64,000 nt of DNA from Fibrobacter succinogenes (lineage in GTDB: Bacteria; Fibrobacterota; Fibrobacteria; Fibrobacterales; Fibrobacteraceae), in the NCBI GenBank assembly GCA_902800815.1, contig CADCGB010000009.1, positions 19,903-83,902 on the forward strand, read 5' to 3'. The notes beneath the pieces are model-generated. The model was not told where the DNA came from and ran no database searches. It saw nothing but the letters and a program-made list of their open reading frames with translations. This document shows, one piece after another, positions 26,696-34,977 of the stretch (position 1 is its first letter; every line of letters starts with the position of its first letter). The position numbers and the translations under genes were made by a program.

Positions 26696-28560
26696 AGTCT
26701 TTCCATCAATTGCTTGGCGACGGATTCACCGTCTATTTTCAAGAGTTTGTACAGGTTCTGGATTTCGCCCTGTTCCACAAAACGGTCCGGAAGCCCGAAG
26801 CGGAACAACTTCTTGTCCGTAATTCCGAGATCGGCCATGAGTTCCATCACGGCGGAACCGTATCCGCCGATAAGGGTATTGTCTTCCAGAGTGACAATGA
26901 CCTTGTGGGTTTCGAACAGGCTGCGGTAGGTTTCCGTATCGAGCGGCTTTATGATTCGTGCATCCACAAGCGTGGGATTGTAGCCGTTTTCTTTAAGGAC
27001 CTTCGCAGTCTTCTTGAGTTCGTTTGTCATGAAGCCCGCCCCGAGGAGCAGGATATCCTTGCCCTGTTCAAGCACCTTCGGGAGTTTCGCGTCGAAGGGG
27101 CCTGCAGGCGGGAGGAGCGTTTCGGCAAGTGCCGTCCCGCGGGGATAGCGGATAGCGACAGGGCCTTCCATGTCGATGGAGGCGGTTATCATATCCCTGA
27201 GTTCGTTCTCGTTGCTGGGCGCCATGAGCGTAAGCCCCGGCACCGTACGCAGGAACGAAAGGTCGTACGCACCGTGGTGCGTAGGGCCGTCGGCGCCCAC
27301 GAGTCCAGCACGGTCGAGCACCAGCACCACATGCAGGTTCTGGAGCGCGATATCGTGCATAATCTGGTCGTAGGCACGCTGCATAAAGCTCGAATAGATG
27401 GCAACCACGGGCACCACGCCATCGCAGGCAAGACCAGCGGCAAACGTCACCGCGTGTTCTTCCGCAATACCCACGTCTATCACGCGGTCGGGCAGTTCCT
27501 TCGCCACGATATCTAGACCGCAGCCCGTAGGCATCGCGGCCGTGATACCCATAATACGGTCGTCTTTTTTCGCCAGTTCCAGCAGGGTCTTCCCAAACAC
27601 GCTCGTGAGCGAGGGGTTCGGCTTGCCCGGAGCAAGCGGGAGCCCGCTCTCGGGGTCGAACGGTCCCGTACCGTGGAACTTGGTCGGGTTCTTCTCGGCG
27701 GCATCGAGACCGCGGCCCTTCTCGGTAAGCACGTGCACAATGCACGGGCCGGGCTGCGACTTCACGCGTTCGAGAATCATGATAAGCTCGTTGATGTCGT
27801 GACCGTCAATGGGGCCAAAGTAGCGTATACCCAGGTCCTCGAAGAAGGCGCCGGGCTTCACCGCGTTCTTCGCGGCAGATTCCACCTGCAAGAAGAGGTC
27901 ACGGAAACGGCGACCGAGAATGCCGGGCACACGTTTCATCAGGCGGTCCAGGTCAGAACGCATCTTGTTGTAGACCGGGTCCGAAATCACGCGGTTCAGG
28001 TACTTGCTGAACCCGCCCACGTTCGGGGCGATACTCATCCTGTTGTCGTTCAGGATGATGGTCATGTTCTGCTTCGAGATACCCGCGTTGTTCAGGGCCT
28101 CGAATGCCATACCGCCGGTCATGGAACCGTCACCGATGACGGCCACCACGTTGTTCTTGCGGTTAAAGTGGTTACGCGCTACTGCAAAGCCGAGAGCCGC
28201 AGAGATAGACGTAGTCGCATGGCCTGCGCCAAAGCAGTCGTACTCGCTCTCGTTACGCTTCAAAAAGCCCGAGATGCCGCCCTGCTGGCGGAGCGTCTCG
28301 AACCGGTCGTAACGGCCCGTCAATAGCTTGTGCACGTACGCCTGGTGACCCACGTCCCAGACAATCTTGTCTTCGGGAGCGTTGAACACGTAGTGCAGCG
28401 CAAGCGTGAGTTCCACGACACCCAGGCTAGAAGCCAAGTGCCCGCCGTGCTTAGAAACCTGCCCGATAATCGTATCGCGCACCTGCTTCGCAAGGCAGTT
28501 CAGTTCCTCGACGGAACAATGCTTTATGTCCTGGGGAGACTTTACGTCCTTAAGTTCCAT
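26692..28560 (-). CDS. dxs: 1-deoxy-D-xylulose-5-phosphate synthase
   Basis: The 622-residue thiamine-diphosphate enzyme joins pyruvate and glyceraldehyde 3-phosphate in the first step of the MEP isoprenoid pathway. Motifs: GHQAYVHKLLTGR near the N-terminus, the ThDP/Mg site GDGSMTGGMAFEALNNAG with NDN, DVGIAEEHAVTFAAGLA with the catalytic Glu, and DRAGLVGADGPTHHG. Length is standard. It starts one base into the stop of ispA (TAATG) and ends overlapping trmH by 4 bases. Pairing with ispA fits a joint role in polyprenyl diphosphate supply. Very confident. Confidence 0.97.
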   Translation of the reverse strand: MELKDVKSPQDIKHCSVEELNCLAKQVRDTIIGQVSKHGGHLASSLGVVELTLALHYVFNAPEDKIVWDVGHQAYVHKLLTGRYDRFETLRQQGGISGFLKRNESEYDCFGAGHATTSISAALGFAVARNHFNRKNNVVAVIGDGSMTGGMAFEALNNAGISKQNMTIILNDNRMSIAPNVGGFSKYLNRVISDPVYNKMRSDLDRLMKRVPGILGRRFRDLFLQVESAAKNAVKPGAFFEDLGIRYFGPIDGHDINELIMILERVKSQPGPCIVHVLTEKGRGLDAAEKNPTKFHGTGPFDPESGLPLAPGKPNPSLTSVFGKTLLELAKKDDRIMGITAAMPTGCGLDIVAKELPDRVIDVGIAEEHAVTFAAGLACDGVVPVVAIYSSFMQRAYDQIMHDIALQNLHVVLVLDRAGLVGADGPTHHGAYDLSFLRTVPGLTLMAPSNENELRDMITASIDMEGPVAIRYPRGTALAETLLPPAGPFDAKLPKVLEQGKDILLLGAGFMTNELKKTAKVLKENGYNPTLVDARIIKPLDTETYRSLFETHKVIVTLEDNTLIGGYGSAVMELMADLGITDKKLFRFGLPDRFVEQGEIQNLYKLLKIDGESVAKQLMERL

Positions 28561-29447
28561 TACTTGACCCGGGTAATGATGAATGCGGCAATAGAGCGGA
28601 GGATGGAGGTATCGCCCTCGAGGCCTTCAAGCGCCTTGAGCGATTCCTCGTAGAGTTCGTGGGCGCGCTCGCGGGACTTCTCGAGACCGACGATGGAGGG
28701 GTAAGTCGCCTTACCCTTCTCGATATCGGAACCGGCATCCTTGCCCAGTTCCTCCGTCGTGGAGACGATATCCAGGATGTCGTCCACAATCTGGAACGCA
28801 AGCCCGATGGAACGGCCGTAGTTACGGATGGCGGCAATAGACTTTTCGTCGGCACCGGCGAGCATCGCACCCACCTGGAGCGCGGCCTCGATAAGGGCTG
28901 CAGTCTTGTGGTAGTGGATGTAGTCGACCGTCTCAAGGTCAACCGTCTTGCCCTCGCACTCGATATCAGTCATCTCGCCACCGATCATGCCGTAGGTACC
29001 CAGCAGGTGGGCAAGCACCTGTATTGCACGGGCATCACCCGCACGGCCCATCAGTTCAAACGCGAGCACGCAGAGGGCATCGCCCGCCATCACCGCGGTG
29101 GACTCGCCATACTTCTTGTGGTTCGTGAGCTTTCCACGGCGGTAGTCGTCGTTATCGACGCAAGGGAGGTCATCGTGAATAAGGCTGAACGTGTGGAGCA
29201 TCTCGAGTGCAGATGTCGCGAGCCACACCTTGTCGCCCTTGCCACCGAACATATCGAAAGTCGCCTTGACCAAGGCGGGGCGCAGGCGTTTGCCGCCAGC
29301 AAACATCGAATAGCGCATAGCCTCGTGCAGACGGCACGGAGTCACATTTTCGGGCGGAAGATGTTCATCAAACTTCGCTTCCGCTTCTTTCGCAACGCGT
29401 GCGAGATATTCCTGCGCGACGGCAGATTCCTTTTCAAGATTTTCCAT
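28560..29447 (-). CDS. ispA: Polyprenyl diphosphate synthase (farnesyl/geranylgeranyl type)
   Basis: The 295-residue enzyme condenses isopentenyl diphosphate with allylic diphosphates. The first Asp-rich motif is SLIHDDLPCVDNDDYRRG and the second is AFQIVDDILDIVS; GGKRLRPALV is the IPP-binding segment. The early length and spacing fit IspA-type farnesyl or geranylgeranyl synthases. It is the first gene of the ispA-dxs-trmH-pyrF operon. A promoter TTGTTT-17-TATCTT ends 6 bases before the ATG and there is no Shine-Dalgarno sequence, so the transcript is probably leaderless. Chain length of the product cannot be decided from sequence alone. Confidence 0.92.
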   Translation of the reverse strand: MENLEKESAVAQEYLARVAKEAEAKFDEHLPPENVTPCRLHEAMRYSMFAGGKRLRPALVKATFDMFGGKGDKVWLATSALEMLHTFSLIHDDLPCVDNDDYRRGKLTNHKKYGESTAVMAGDALCVLAFELMGRAGDARAIQVLAHLLGTYGMIGGEMTDIECEGKTVDLETVDYIHYHKTAALIEAALQVGAMLAGADEKSIAAIRNYGRSIGLAFQIVDDILDIVSTTEELGKDAGSDIEKGKATYPSIVGLEKSRERAHELYEESLKALEGLEGDTSILRSIAAFIITRVK

Positions 29448-29453
29448 AGCCCA

Positions 29454-29482
29454 AAGATACTTAAATTCGCGTTTACAAACAA
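29454..29482 (-). promoter_or_regulatory. Promoter of ispA, likely leaderless transcript
   Basis: On the minus strand TTGTTT (29482-29477), a 17-base spacer and TATCTT (29459-29454) lie 6 bases before the ATG. The expected start point is at or next to the A of ATG. No ribosome binding site is present. Confidence 0.55.
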
Positions 29483-29564
29483 TGGTGGCAGTGGCTAAAT
29501 ATCAATAAAATCACCAATTTTTGCACGCCATGGGCCGTTTAAGCAAGGCTAAGACAAGAGTGCC

Positions 29565-30491
29565 CTACTCATCCACCAAGACCTCTATTTTCTTGGTCTC
29601 ACGGTCCTGTACGCATATCCCATCGCCGCACGGGAACAGGAGTCCCTGAACCGGGCGGCTTTCATTCCTGTCACGCACCTCATACGGCAACGTAAACTCC
29701 ACAAAATTATTTCCGGTCCATCTAGCGCATTTGACGACCCACCCGTTCTGATCCGTATCATCCGGATCCGTGAAGTAGTAGTAACCGCAGCCAACGTCCC
29801 GCGCCGATGCGTTTACCCAAAATGAAAGGGACGTTCCCCAATGTCTATTCCATGACGAATCGAAAACAACCGTATATGGATCTCGCTTGCCTATGTAATA
29901 CGACAGAAACCGTGAACTGGCGACGAATTTATCGTGAAACAATGTACAATCGACAGCAAAGCCATGAGGATTCATATTTGCGTTAGGCTCAAAAAGAGTC
30001 CACCGGCACTTATCATCCAATAGCCAGAGGGTATCAATAAAATCGCGCTCGCCAAAATCGTCAGAACAGCCAACCACTAGCTTACTTTGGTCTAAAACAC
30101 TAATGTCTTCAACTTTCTTCCCTCCCAGGGGACATGACCAAATGGCCTTATTCTTTTTAAGAACGATTATGGAATCACGAGTGCTATTTTTTTTCGCCCC
30201 CAGCAATCCCTTTCTTTGAGAGTGTTTTACACCTTTCAGATAATCCCTTTCCTGAAACAAGCAGTCTTGTTTGTATTCAAGGATAGACACTCCAGGGTCA
30301 AAAGCAGCAGGGCCTATCACATCCGATTCCTTACCGGTCTCTTTCTTGACATAGATTTTCCCGTCTATCTTTTCTACGGAAACGACACTCATCCGCTTTT
30401 TCTCCAGACACCTAAGGACCTTCACGATAGAAGGGTCCATCGCAAAGGACATCTGGAAAAGGACAAGGACTAGAAAAATCTTCCTAAACAT
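29565..30491 (-). CDS. Secreted protein of unknown function
   Basis: The 308-residue product has a signal peptide (FRKIFLVLVLFQMSFA). The rest shows short beta-like repeats with Trp-rich ends (KAIWSCPLGGKK, TLWLLDDKCRWTLFEPN, RWTGNNFVEFTLP), suggestive of a small beta-propeller, but I see no clear family. Base composition is lower in G+C than the isoprenoid genes beside it. The promoter TTGCAT-17-TATATT ends 10 bases before the ATG and no Shine-Dalgarno sequence is seen. It is a single-gene unit between ispA and the terminator at 30565. Function unknown. Confidence 0.55.
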   Translation of the reverse strand: MFRKIFLVLVLFQMSFAMDPSIVKVLRCLEKKRMSVVSVEKIDGKIYVKKETGKESDVIGPAAFDPGVSILEYKQDCLFQERDYLKGVKHSQRKGLLGAKKNSTRDSIIVLKKNKAIWSCPLGGKKVEDISVLDQSKLVVGCSDDFGERDFIDTLWLLDDKCRWTLFEPNANMNPHGFAVDCTLFHDKFVASSRFLSYYIGKRDPYTVVFDSSWNRHWGTSLSFWVNASARDVGCGYYYFTDPDDTDQNGWVVKCARWTGNNFVEFTLPYEVRDRNESRPVQGLLFPCGDGICVQDRETKKIEVLVDE

Positions 30492-30501
30492 AGCGTACTA
30501 A

Positions 30502-30530
30502 AATATATACAAATTAAGTTCCTGATGCAA
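30502..30530 (-). promoter_or_regulatory. Promoter of the secreted protein gene at 29565
   Basis: On the minus strand TTGCAT (30530-30525), 17 bases, then TATATT (30507-30502), 10 bases before the ATG. The predicted leader is only 2-4 bases. Confidence 0.5.
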
Positions 30531-30564
30531 ATGCGAAGGATGTGGAATGGTTATAAAAAAAGAG

Positions 30565-30585
30565 ATCCCCGGTCGAGCCGGGGAT
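30565..30585 (-). terminator. Intrinsic terminator after the duplicated-domain lipoprotein
   Basis: ATCCCCGG and CCGGGGAT pair around TCGAG, followed on the minus strand by TCTC-like bases and a T run (30561-30555). The same kind of ATCCCCGG palindrome is a common dispersed repeat in bacteria, so it may be a REP-like element used as a terminator. Confidence 0.7.
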
Positions 30586-30612
30586 GACAAATGCGTTGGC
30601 AATGACTGCGGG

Positions 30613-32262
30613 TTAGAACAGTGCGCCGTAGAGGATTACGTCGTCGATGTAGAACTCGGAACCGTCCTGCACAAAGATGTGGAACTGCTTGACCCAGCTC
30701 TTGACGCCGCTCCACGAAGTGAAGCAGGATTCCGTCGTCGCGGCACCCACGCAGAGTTCAGCCGGATTCACGCTGATGCGCTTCCAATCCTTGGAGAGAG
30801 AAATCCACTCGGTGGCGGCCTTCAGGTTCTTGCTCGGGTCGACATAGTTCTCGAGCGAAAGCCTGATGTTACCGTTACCCTTCGCGTAGAACACCACGGA
30901 ATCGATCTCGGAGAACTTCATATTGTGTTCGAACGCGGTACCCACAAGCGCCCAGGCGTAATCGTCGTTGGCAAGCTTGTACGTGCCGTGGAACACGTTC
31001 GACTTGCGGGTCGAATCGTACACGATTCCTTCCTTCACGCTGTTTGCGGGCTTGATTTCGGTACCCTTCTTGAGACTATCCGTATTCAGGTACCAGCCTT
31101 CGCCACCATTCTCGAAATCCTGCAACACCTTCACCGGGTTCAGGAACTGCGTGCTGTTGGATTCCGCCACGGTGTTCCATTCCGCATAGAGGCTGTTCAG
31201 GCTATCGGCAGTCAAGAAGTATATCGGGAGCGAATCGCCCGCGGGCACGCTCGGGAGCACATAGGCGCCCACGTCATTAGTCTTCACAAGCACATCGAGC
31301 CCGTAGACACCTACCCAGAGGAACTCATCCACCGTGCGGAGCGTTACTTTACTCGAAACAGAGGCGGTCGCCGAAATCCATATGGTATCGAGATCCGGCA
31401 GGTCTTCCGCATCGAACACCTTCGAGAACGCAAACCCGTCAGAAACGACCGTCAGGCGGTATTCCCCCTTCTCGGGCCATTCCATGGTAAACCTGCCGTT
31501 CGCATCGGTGCGGACATCGGAATCCACCATCGCATTCTGGACTGCAAACTTTTCGACCTTCGCGTCGGCTGCACGGAGGGCGACCGTCGCGTATGCGGCA
31601 GGGGAACCATTCTTCTGAAGCACCACAACCTTGCCCTCATCGGGGTCCGGAGTGCGGTAGTCCTTCAGCACGGATTCACGGGGTTTCATGTACAGGGTCT
31701 CTTCGCCGAGGGATTCCTTGTAGTCACCGTCCACAAAGTACAGGCGCAGGGTATCGTTTGCCGGCAATGCCGGGAACGCGAACCAGCCGTTGGAATCGCT
31801 CTTCACGAGCACGTCGGTACCGAGCACGCCCACCCAGACATTGGAATTGCCCTCGGGCACGTCTACGACACCCGCCATCAGGGCGGTCGCCACCAGGTTC
31901 ACCGTATCGGTAACAGCACCTTCGGTTTCTGCAAAGTCGCCGTGGGTAACAATCTTCGAGAATGCGACGCCGTCATGGACCACGGTCAGGCGGTACTTGC
32001 CATCGGCCGGGATCTTCACGTCAAATTGGCCATTTTCGTCAGCGTATGCGTCCGCCACCACCAAGGCATTCTCCTCGGCGGCCTGCTTGGCACGGAAGTC
32101 CACCTTACGCAATGCGACAGACGCGTAGGATGCGGGCCTGCCGTCAATAAGCGCAAGTCCGTTAGTTGTCTCGCTCCCGGGGCCCTTCGCAATATCGTCG
32201 GTTGCGGAAGAGCAGAACCAGGTAGCAAGAGCGACCGGTACTAGAAGAAGCAACTTTTTCAT
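30613..32262 (-). CDS. Lipoprotein-like surface protein with duplicated carboxypeptidase-regulatory-like domains and a C-terminal carbohydrate-binding-like domain
   Basis: The 549-residue product has a signal sequence ending TWFCSS; the Phe before Cys is not a standard lipobox, so lipidation is uncertain. Residues about 40-190 and 200-345 are two copies of one unit: each has PASYASVALR or PAAYATVALR, then NGxF and YRLTVVxDGxAFSK, then GTDVLVK or GLDVLVK. They resemble carboxypeptidase-regulatory-like beta-sandwiches. The last 170 residues (VLQDFENGGEGWYLNTD, VVFYAKGNGNIRLSLE, QFHIFVQDGSEFYIDDVILY) look like a CBM11/galactose-binding-like fold. The start overlaps the TIGR02147 gene by 4 bases. 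Likely a surface adhesin or glycan-binding protein under that gene's control. Confidence 0.65.
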   Translation of the reverse strand: MKKLLLLVPVALATWFCSSATDDIAKGPGSETTNGLALIDGRPASYASVALRKVDFRAKQAAEENALVVADAYADENGQFDVKIPADGKYRLTVVHDGVAFSKIVTHGDFAETEGAVTDTVNLVATALMAGVVDVPEGNSNVWVGVLGTDVLVKSDSNGWFAFPALPANDTLRLYFVDGDYKESLGEETLYMKPRESVLKDYRTPDPDEGKVVVLQKNGSPAAYATVALRAADAKVEKFAVQNAMVDSDVRTDANGRFTMEWPEKGEYRLTVVSDGFAFSKVFDAEDLPDLDTIWISATASVSSKVTLRTVDEFLWVGVYGLDVLVKTNDVGAYVLPSVPAGDSLPIYFLTADSLNSLYAEWNTVAESNSTQFLNPVKVLQDFENGGEGWYLNTDSLKKGTEIKPANSVKEGIVYDSTRKSNVFHGTYKLANDDYAWALVGTAFEHNMKFSEIDSVVFYAKGNGNIRLSLENYVDPSKNLKAATEWISLSKDWKRISVNPAELCVGAATTESCFTSWSGVKSWVKQFHIFVQDGSEFYIDDVILYGALF

Positions 32263-33095
32263 TTTTCCTTCTCCTGCAGTTTCTTCGCAAACCCTATCGG
32301 GAACAACTGAACATTCAACTGGAACACCGTATCGTCGCCATCGCCTTCCTGCGACAGGCGCAACAGTTCGCTACGGAATTCCTTGATCTTTTCGCGGATG
32401 AGCGCGATATCGTCCATGTTGAACGTCATGGTCACCGTGCTGATGTCGCGCAGCGGCGGCGTGTGGCGCTCGAGCGATTCGCCCGCGAGGCGGATAGTCT
32501 CTTTCTGGAACGTACGCACGGCCTCGGAGCGCCAGTTTCCACCGGTGCTCACGAAGGTGTCGTTCACCTTCCAGTAGCCGTCCCTATCCTTCGAGATCAT
32601 GTTTAAATCATACAAAAGTTTTACGGCACTCTTTGCCTCTTCCACCGTAATCGGGGGCGTACAGCACTCCGCAAGCCCCTCGTAGTCGTCCTTGAACCGG
32701 CAAATGCCTATAATCGAGCGTATAGAATTGCAGTACCAGTGACGGTAAAACTCGAGCTCCTTCTTCGCGAGCCTCTTCAGGGGGATTCCCTTCAGAATCT
32801 GCATCTTCTCGTAATGGTTCAAGGCCTCCGCATCGGTCTTCGCGCGCCCAAAGCACACGAGTTCCGTCCAGTAGGCAGTCTCCTTCTCGTCGAGTTCGAA
32901 GAACTCGGCCATCGGCTTCACGAGCGAGAGTGTCAGGTGGATCTTCCCCTGCGATACGCGGAGGAGGTTGCCCGGGTCGGCCCCGAGCTTCATTGCCATG
33001 TAGCGCCAGGATATGACGGTCTTGCGCTGTTTGAAATCATCAAACGCGTCGCGGATCCATTCACGGTAGTCTGTATATTCGAAAATCGGTTTCAC
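32259..33095 (-). CDS. TIGR02147 (DUF4423) family protein, second copy
   Basis: The 278-residue product begins KPIFEYTDYREWIRDAFDDF, aligning with KPITEYSDYRKYMRDYYEER of the copy at 2244-3083, and has a similar length and the same overall layout. The GTG at 33095 is chosen because AGGA lies 7 bases upstream and it matches the paralogue's start; a GTG at 33122 would add nine unmatched residues. It overlaps the downstream lipoprotein-like gene by 4 bases. The two copies are clearly diverged, so each probably has its own target. A regulatory role is inferred from the family and the coupling. Confidence 0.8.
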   Translation of the reverse strand: MKPIFEYTDYREWIRDAFDDFKQRKTVISWRYMAMKLGADPGNLLRVSQGKIHLTLSLVKPMAEFFELDEKETAYWTELVCFGRAKTDAEALNHYEKMQILKGIPLKRLAKKELEFYRHWYCNSIRSIIGICRFKDDYEGLAECCTPPITVEEAKSAVKLLYDLNMISKDRDGYWKVNDTFVSTGGNWRSEAVRTFQKETIRLAGESLERHTPPLRDISTVTMTFNMDDIALIREKIKEFRSELLRLSQEGDGDDTVFQLNVQLFPIGFAKKLQEKEK

Positions 33096-33171
33096 AGAAT
33101 CATCCTTGTCGTTACATCCCACAATACAATAGGTAAGGCAATGCCTGCCAATACCTTAAAAATAAAACTAT

Positions 33172-33196
33172 CGCGGCCCGAAAGGTAGTAGCCGCG
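33172..33196 (-). terminator. Intrinsic terminator after the small lipoprotein gene
   Basis: CGCGGC (33172-33177) and GCCGCG (33191-33196) can pair around 13 bases; on the minus strand ATAGTTTTATTTTT follows. It separates the diguanylate cyclase operon from the TIGR02147 gene. Confidence 0.55.
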
Positions 33197-33197
33197 G

Positions 33198-33575
33198 CTA
33201 GTCTCCGTTGTGAAAATTTACAACGACATTTTCGGCGCCGGAACATACGGCGGTGAACCTGCACTCGGTGGCACCTTCCGCCCCGGAATTCCCGCAAATT
33301 CCCTTAAATTCGAGGTTTTCGCCCTTGATATCGAACACGACATCGTAGTCGAGGGATTCGAACTTCGACTCCCGGACGGCCTTCTCGCGCATCAGGAGCG
33401 ATGTGACGGATATCACGCAGGCATCCTTCTCGGGGTGGGCCTCCGCGGCCTCCGAAAGGGCATGCCAGTTGAGCTGGATGGGCTTGAAATCCACCTCCGG
33501 CTCCTTGCGGGCACACGACACCGCAAGCAGGGCAGCAAGTGCAACAACCAGCAGGGGGAAAATTTTGCGGGGCAT
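33198..33575 (-). CDS. Small lipoprotein of unknown function
   Basis: The 125-residue product has a typical lipoprotein signal with the lipobox AVSC (Cys about residue 21) followed by a short globular domain with four further cysteines (DACVISV, GICGNSG, ECRFTAVCSG), which may form disulfides. No family is recognised. It lies 3 bases after the diguanylate cyclase stop, so the two are co-transcribed; a lipoprotein partner could relay an envelope signal to the cyclase, but nothing in the sequence proves it. A hairpin-T-tract follows the stop. Confidence 0.6.
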   Translation of the reverse strand: MPRKIFPLLVVALAALLAVSCARKEPEVDFKPIQLNWHALSEAAEAHPEKDACVISVTSLLMREKAVRESKFESLDYDVVFDIKGENLEFKGICGNSGAEGATECRFTAVCSGAENVVVNFHNGD

Positions 33576-33578
33576 AAG

Positions 33579-34910
33579 CTAGCGGGTCTGGCGCCGGTAA
33601 GTCGCACTCGTCACGCGGTTGCGGCCGCCTTCCTTCGAGGCATACAGGGCCTTGTCCGCACGTTCGAACAGGCGCTTCGGGTCTTCGCCCGCAATCATCT
33701 CGGAAATGCCGAACGAGCAGGTGATGCGCTGCTGGGTAATGAGCTGTGTGTTCTCGATAGCCACGCGGAGCTTCTCGGCCAGGAACTGCGCATTCTGGAT
33801 GGGCGTCTCGCCACACAGGATAACGAATTCCTCGCCGCCCCAGCGTACCAGGCTGTCGCTGTTGCGGATCTTGCCCTGGATAAGCTTGGTGAGGTTCACG
33901 AGCACCTCGTCGCCCACGTTGTGGCCGTAGGTGTCGTTCACTTCCTTGAAATGGTCGATGTCCAGGAGCACGAACGAGACCGGACTGCCATTCTTGGTCA
34001 GGTTTTCCTGTTCACGCAAGAGCACGCTACCAAAGCCGGCACGGTTGAGGCAACCCGTGAGCGGGTCGGTACGGCTGGACTTCTCGTACTCGCTCTTCTC
34101 GATTTCGAGGGCGGCCAGGTACTTCTCAAGTTCTTCCTGCTTCTTGCGGTTGGCCGCGCGTTCGCGGTTGTAGTCGAAGAAGCGGATGACGAGGATGATG
34201 AGGAAGGTCACGAACCAGAGCGCCACCAGGATGGTCACGAGGTCCACCTTCGAAATCTTCTTGCCCTTGAAGCAGAACCCGCGGATTTCAAGCGTACCGT
34301 AACCGAGCGGAGCATTGGTGCCGGTCTGGATTTCGATAAGCGGGATGTTCGAGAGGTCTACGCGTGCCTTGTGCACGTTGATTTCGTTCTGTGCCACCCA
34401 CCAGGAAGCCACGCGGAATTCCTGCGGCACGAACACGGCCGGGTAAGTCTCTTCGAGCGGGAAGAACTCCACCTCGTTGAACTTGAGGGAGCCCTCGTCG
34501 CCTTCGCGGTAAAAGTCCGCATCGTAGCCGCGGAAGTAGATACGCACCGTACCTTCGCCGCGGGGCTTGACCCACACGAAGATGCTGTCGAACTTGGAGA
34601 AGTCACGGCCCTTTGTCTTGCCGTCACCAAGCAGAATCTTGACGCCCGCATACGGGTAGGCATAGCCTTCCTTCAGTTCGTAGTCCACGATGATGGAGGA
34701 ATCCGTACGCGAGATAGCCACCGCCGAGGAACCGCCGTCGGCACTGTCCGTCTCGGCAATCACGTAGGGGTAGTCAGAAAGGTTCAGGAAAACGATATCG
34801 TCCAGGCCGTTCTGGTAGGCAAAAAGGGCTATAACCGTCGCGGCAAGCAACACGAAAATCAGGATATTCATCCTGAAAAGGGCATATATCTTTTCCATTA
34901 TCCTAGACAT
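33579..34910 (-). CDS. Membrane diguanylate cyclase with periplasmic carbohydrate-binding-like domain
   Basis: The 443-residue protein makes cyclic di-GMP. Two membrane segments (about 10-30 and 225-245) enclose a periplasmic beta-rich domain (about 35-220) with FDSIFVWVKPRGEGTVRIYF and YGTLEIRGFCFKGK, resembling CBM11/galactose-binding-like folds. A coiled coil (about 250-275) leads to the GGDEF domain: RTDPLTGCLNRAGF, DIDHFKEVNDTYGHNVGDE and the active GGEEF at 358-362. An RxxD inhibitory site (R349 to D352) lies 5 residues before it. Such a sensor could respond to extracellular glycans. The next gene is a small lipoprotein 3 bases downstream. Confidence 0.9.
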   Translation of the reverse strand: MSRIMEKIYALFRMNILIFVLLAATVIALFAYQNGLDDIVFLNLSDYPYVIAETDSADGGSSAVAISRTDSSIIVDYELKEGYAYPYAGVKILLGDGKTKGRDFSKFDSIFVWVKPRGEGTVRIYFRGYDADFYREGDEGSLKFNEVEFFPLEETYPAVFVPQEFRVASWWVAQNEINVHKARVDLSNIPLIEIQTGTNAPLGYGTLEIRGFCFKGKKISKVDLVTILVALWFVTFLIILVIRFFDYNRERAANRKKQEELEKYLAALEIEKSEYEKSSRTDPLTGCLNRAGFGSVLLREQENLTKNGSPVSFVLLDIDHFKEVNDTYGHNVGDEVLVNLTKLIQGKIRNSDSLVRWGGEEFVILCGETPIQNAQFLAEKLRVAIENTQLITQQRITCSFGISEMIAGEDPKRLFERADKALYASKEGGRNRVTSATYRRQTR

Positions 34911-34977
34911 AATATTTTCCTTCCAGTAACCCTTGTGGATAAAAAATAAAATATTATGTGAAAAAAAGCACAGACTT

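Noticed and set aside
30565..30585. Mobile element end
   Set aside because: The palindrome is followed by a T tract in the right place for a terminator, and no transposase or flanking duplication is seen.
30547..32244. Long open frame on the plus strand antisense to the duplicated-domain lipoprotein
   Set aside because: Long antisense frames appear against many GC-rich coding genes here (also 12454-14154, 38742-40886, 48707-49969); their products are His/Arg-rich with no domains and no ribosome binding site.
33112..33122. Upstream GTG start for the second TIGR02147 gene
   Set aside because: It lacks a Shine-Dalgarno site and adds residues not matched by the paralogue; GTG at 33095 fits both.
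34934..34942. Perfect DnaA box (TGTGGATAA) between genes; another at 59890-59898
   Set aside because: Two single copies in 64 kb are expected near chance, one lies inside a coding gene, there is no cluster or AT-rich unwinding region, and neither is near dnaA or dnaN.
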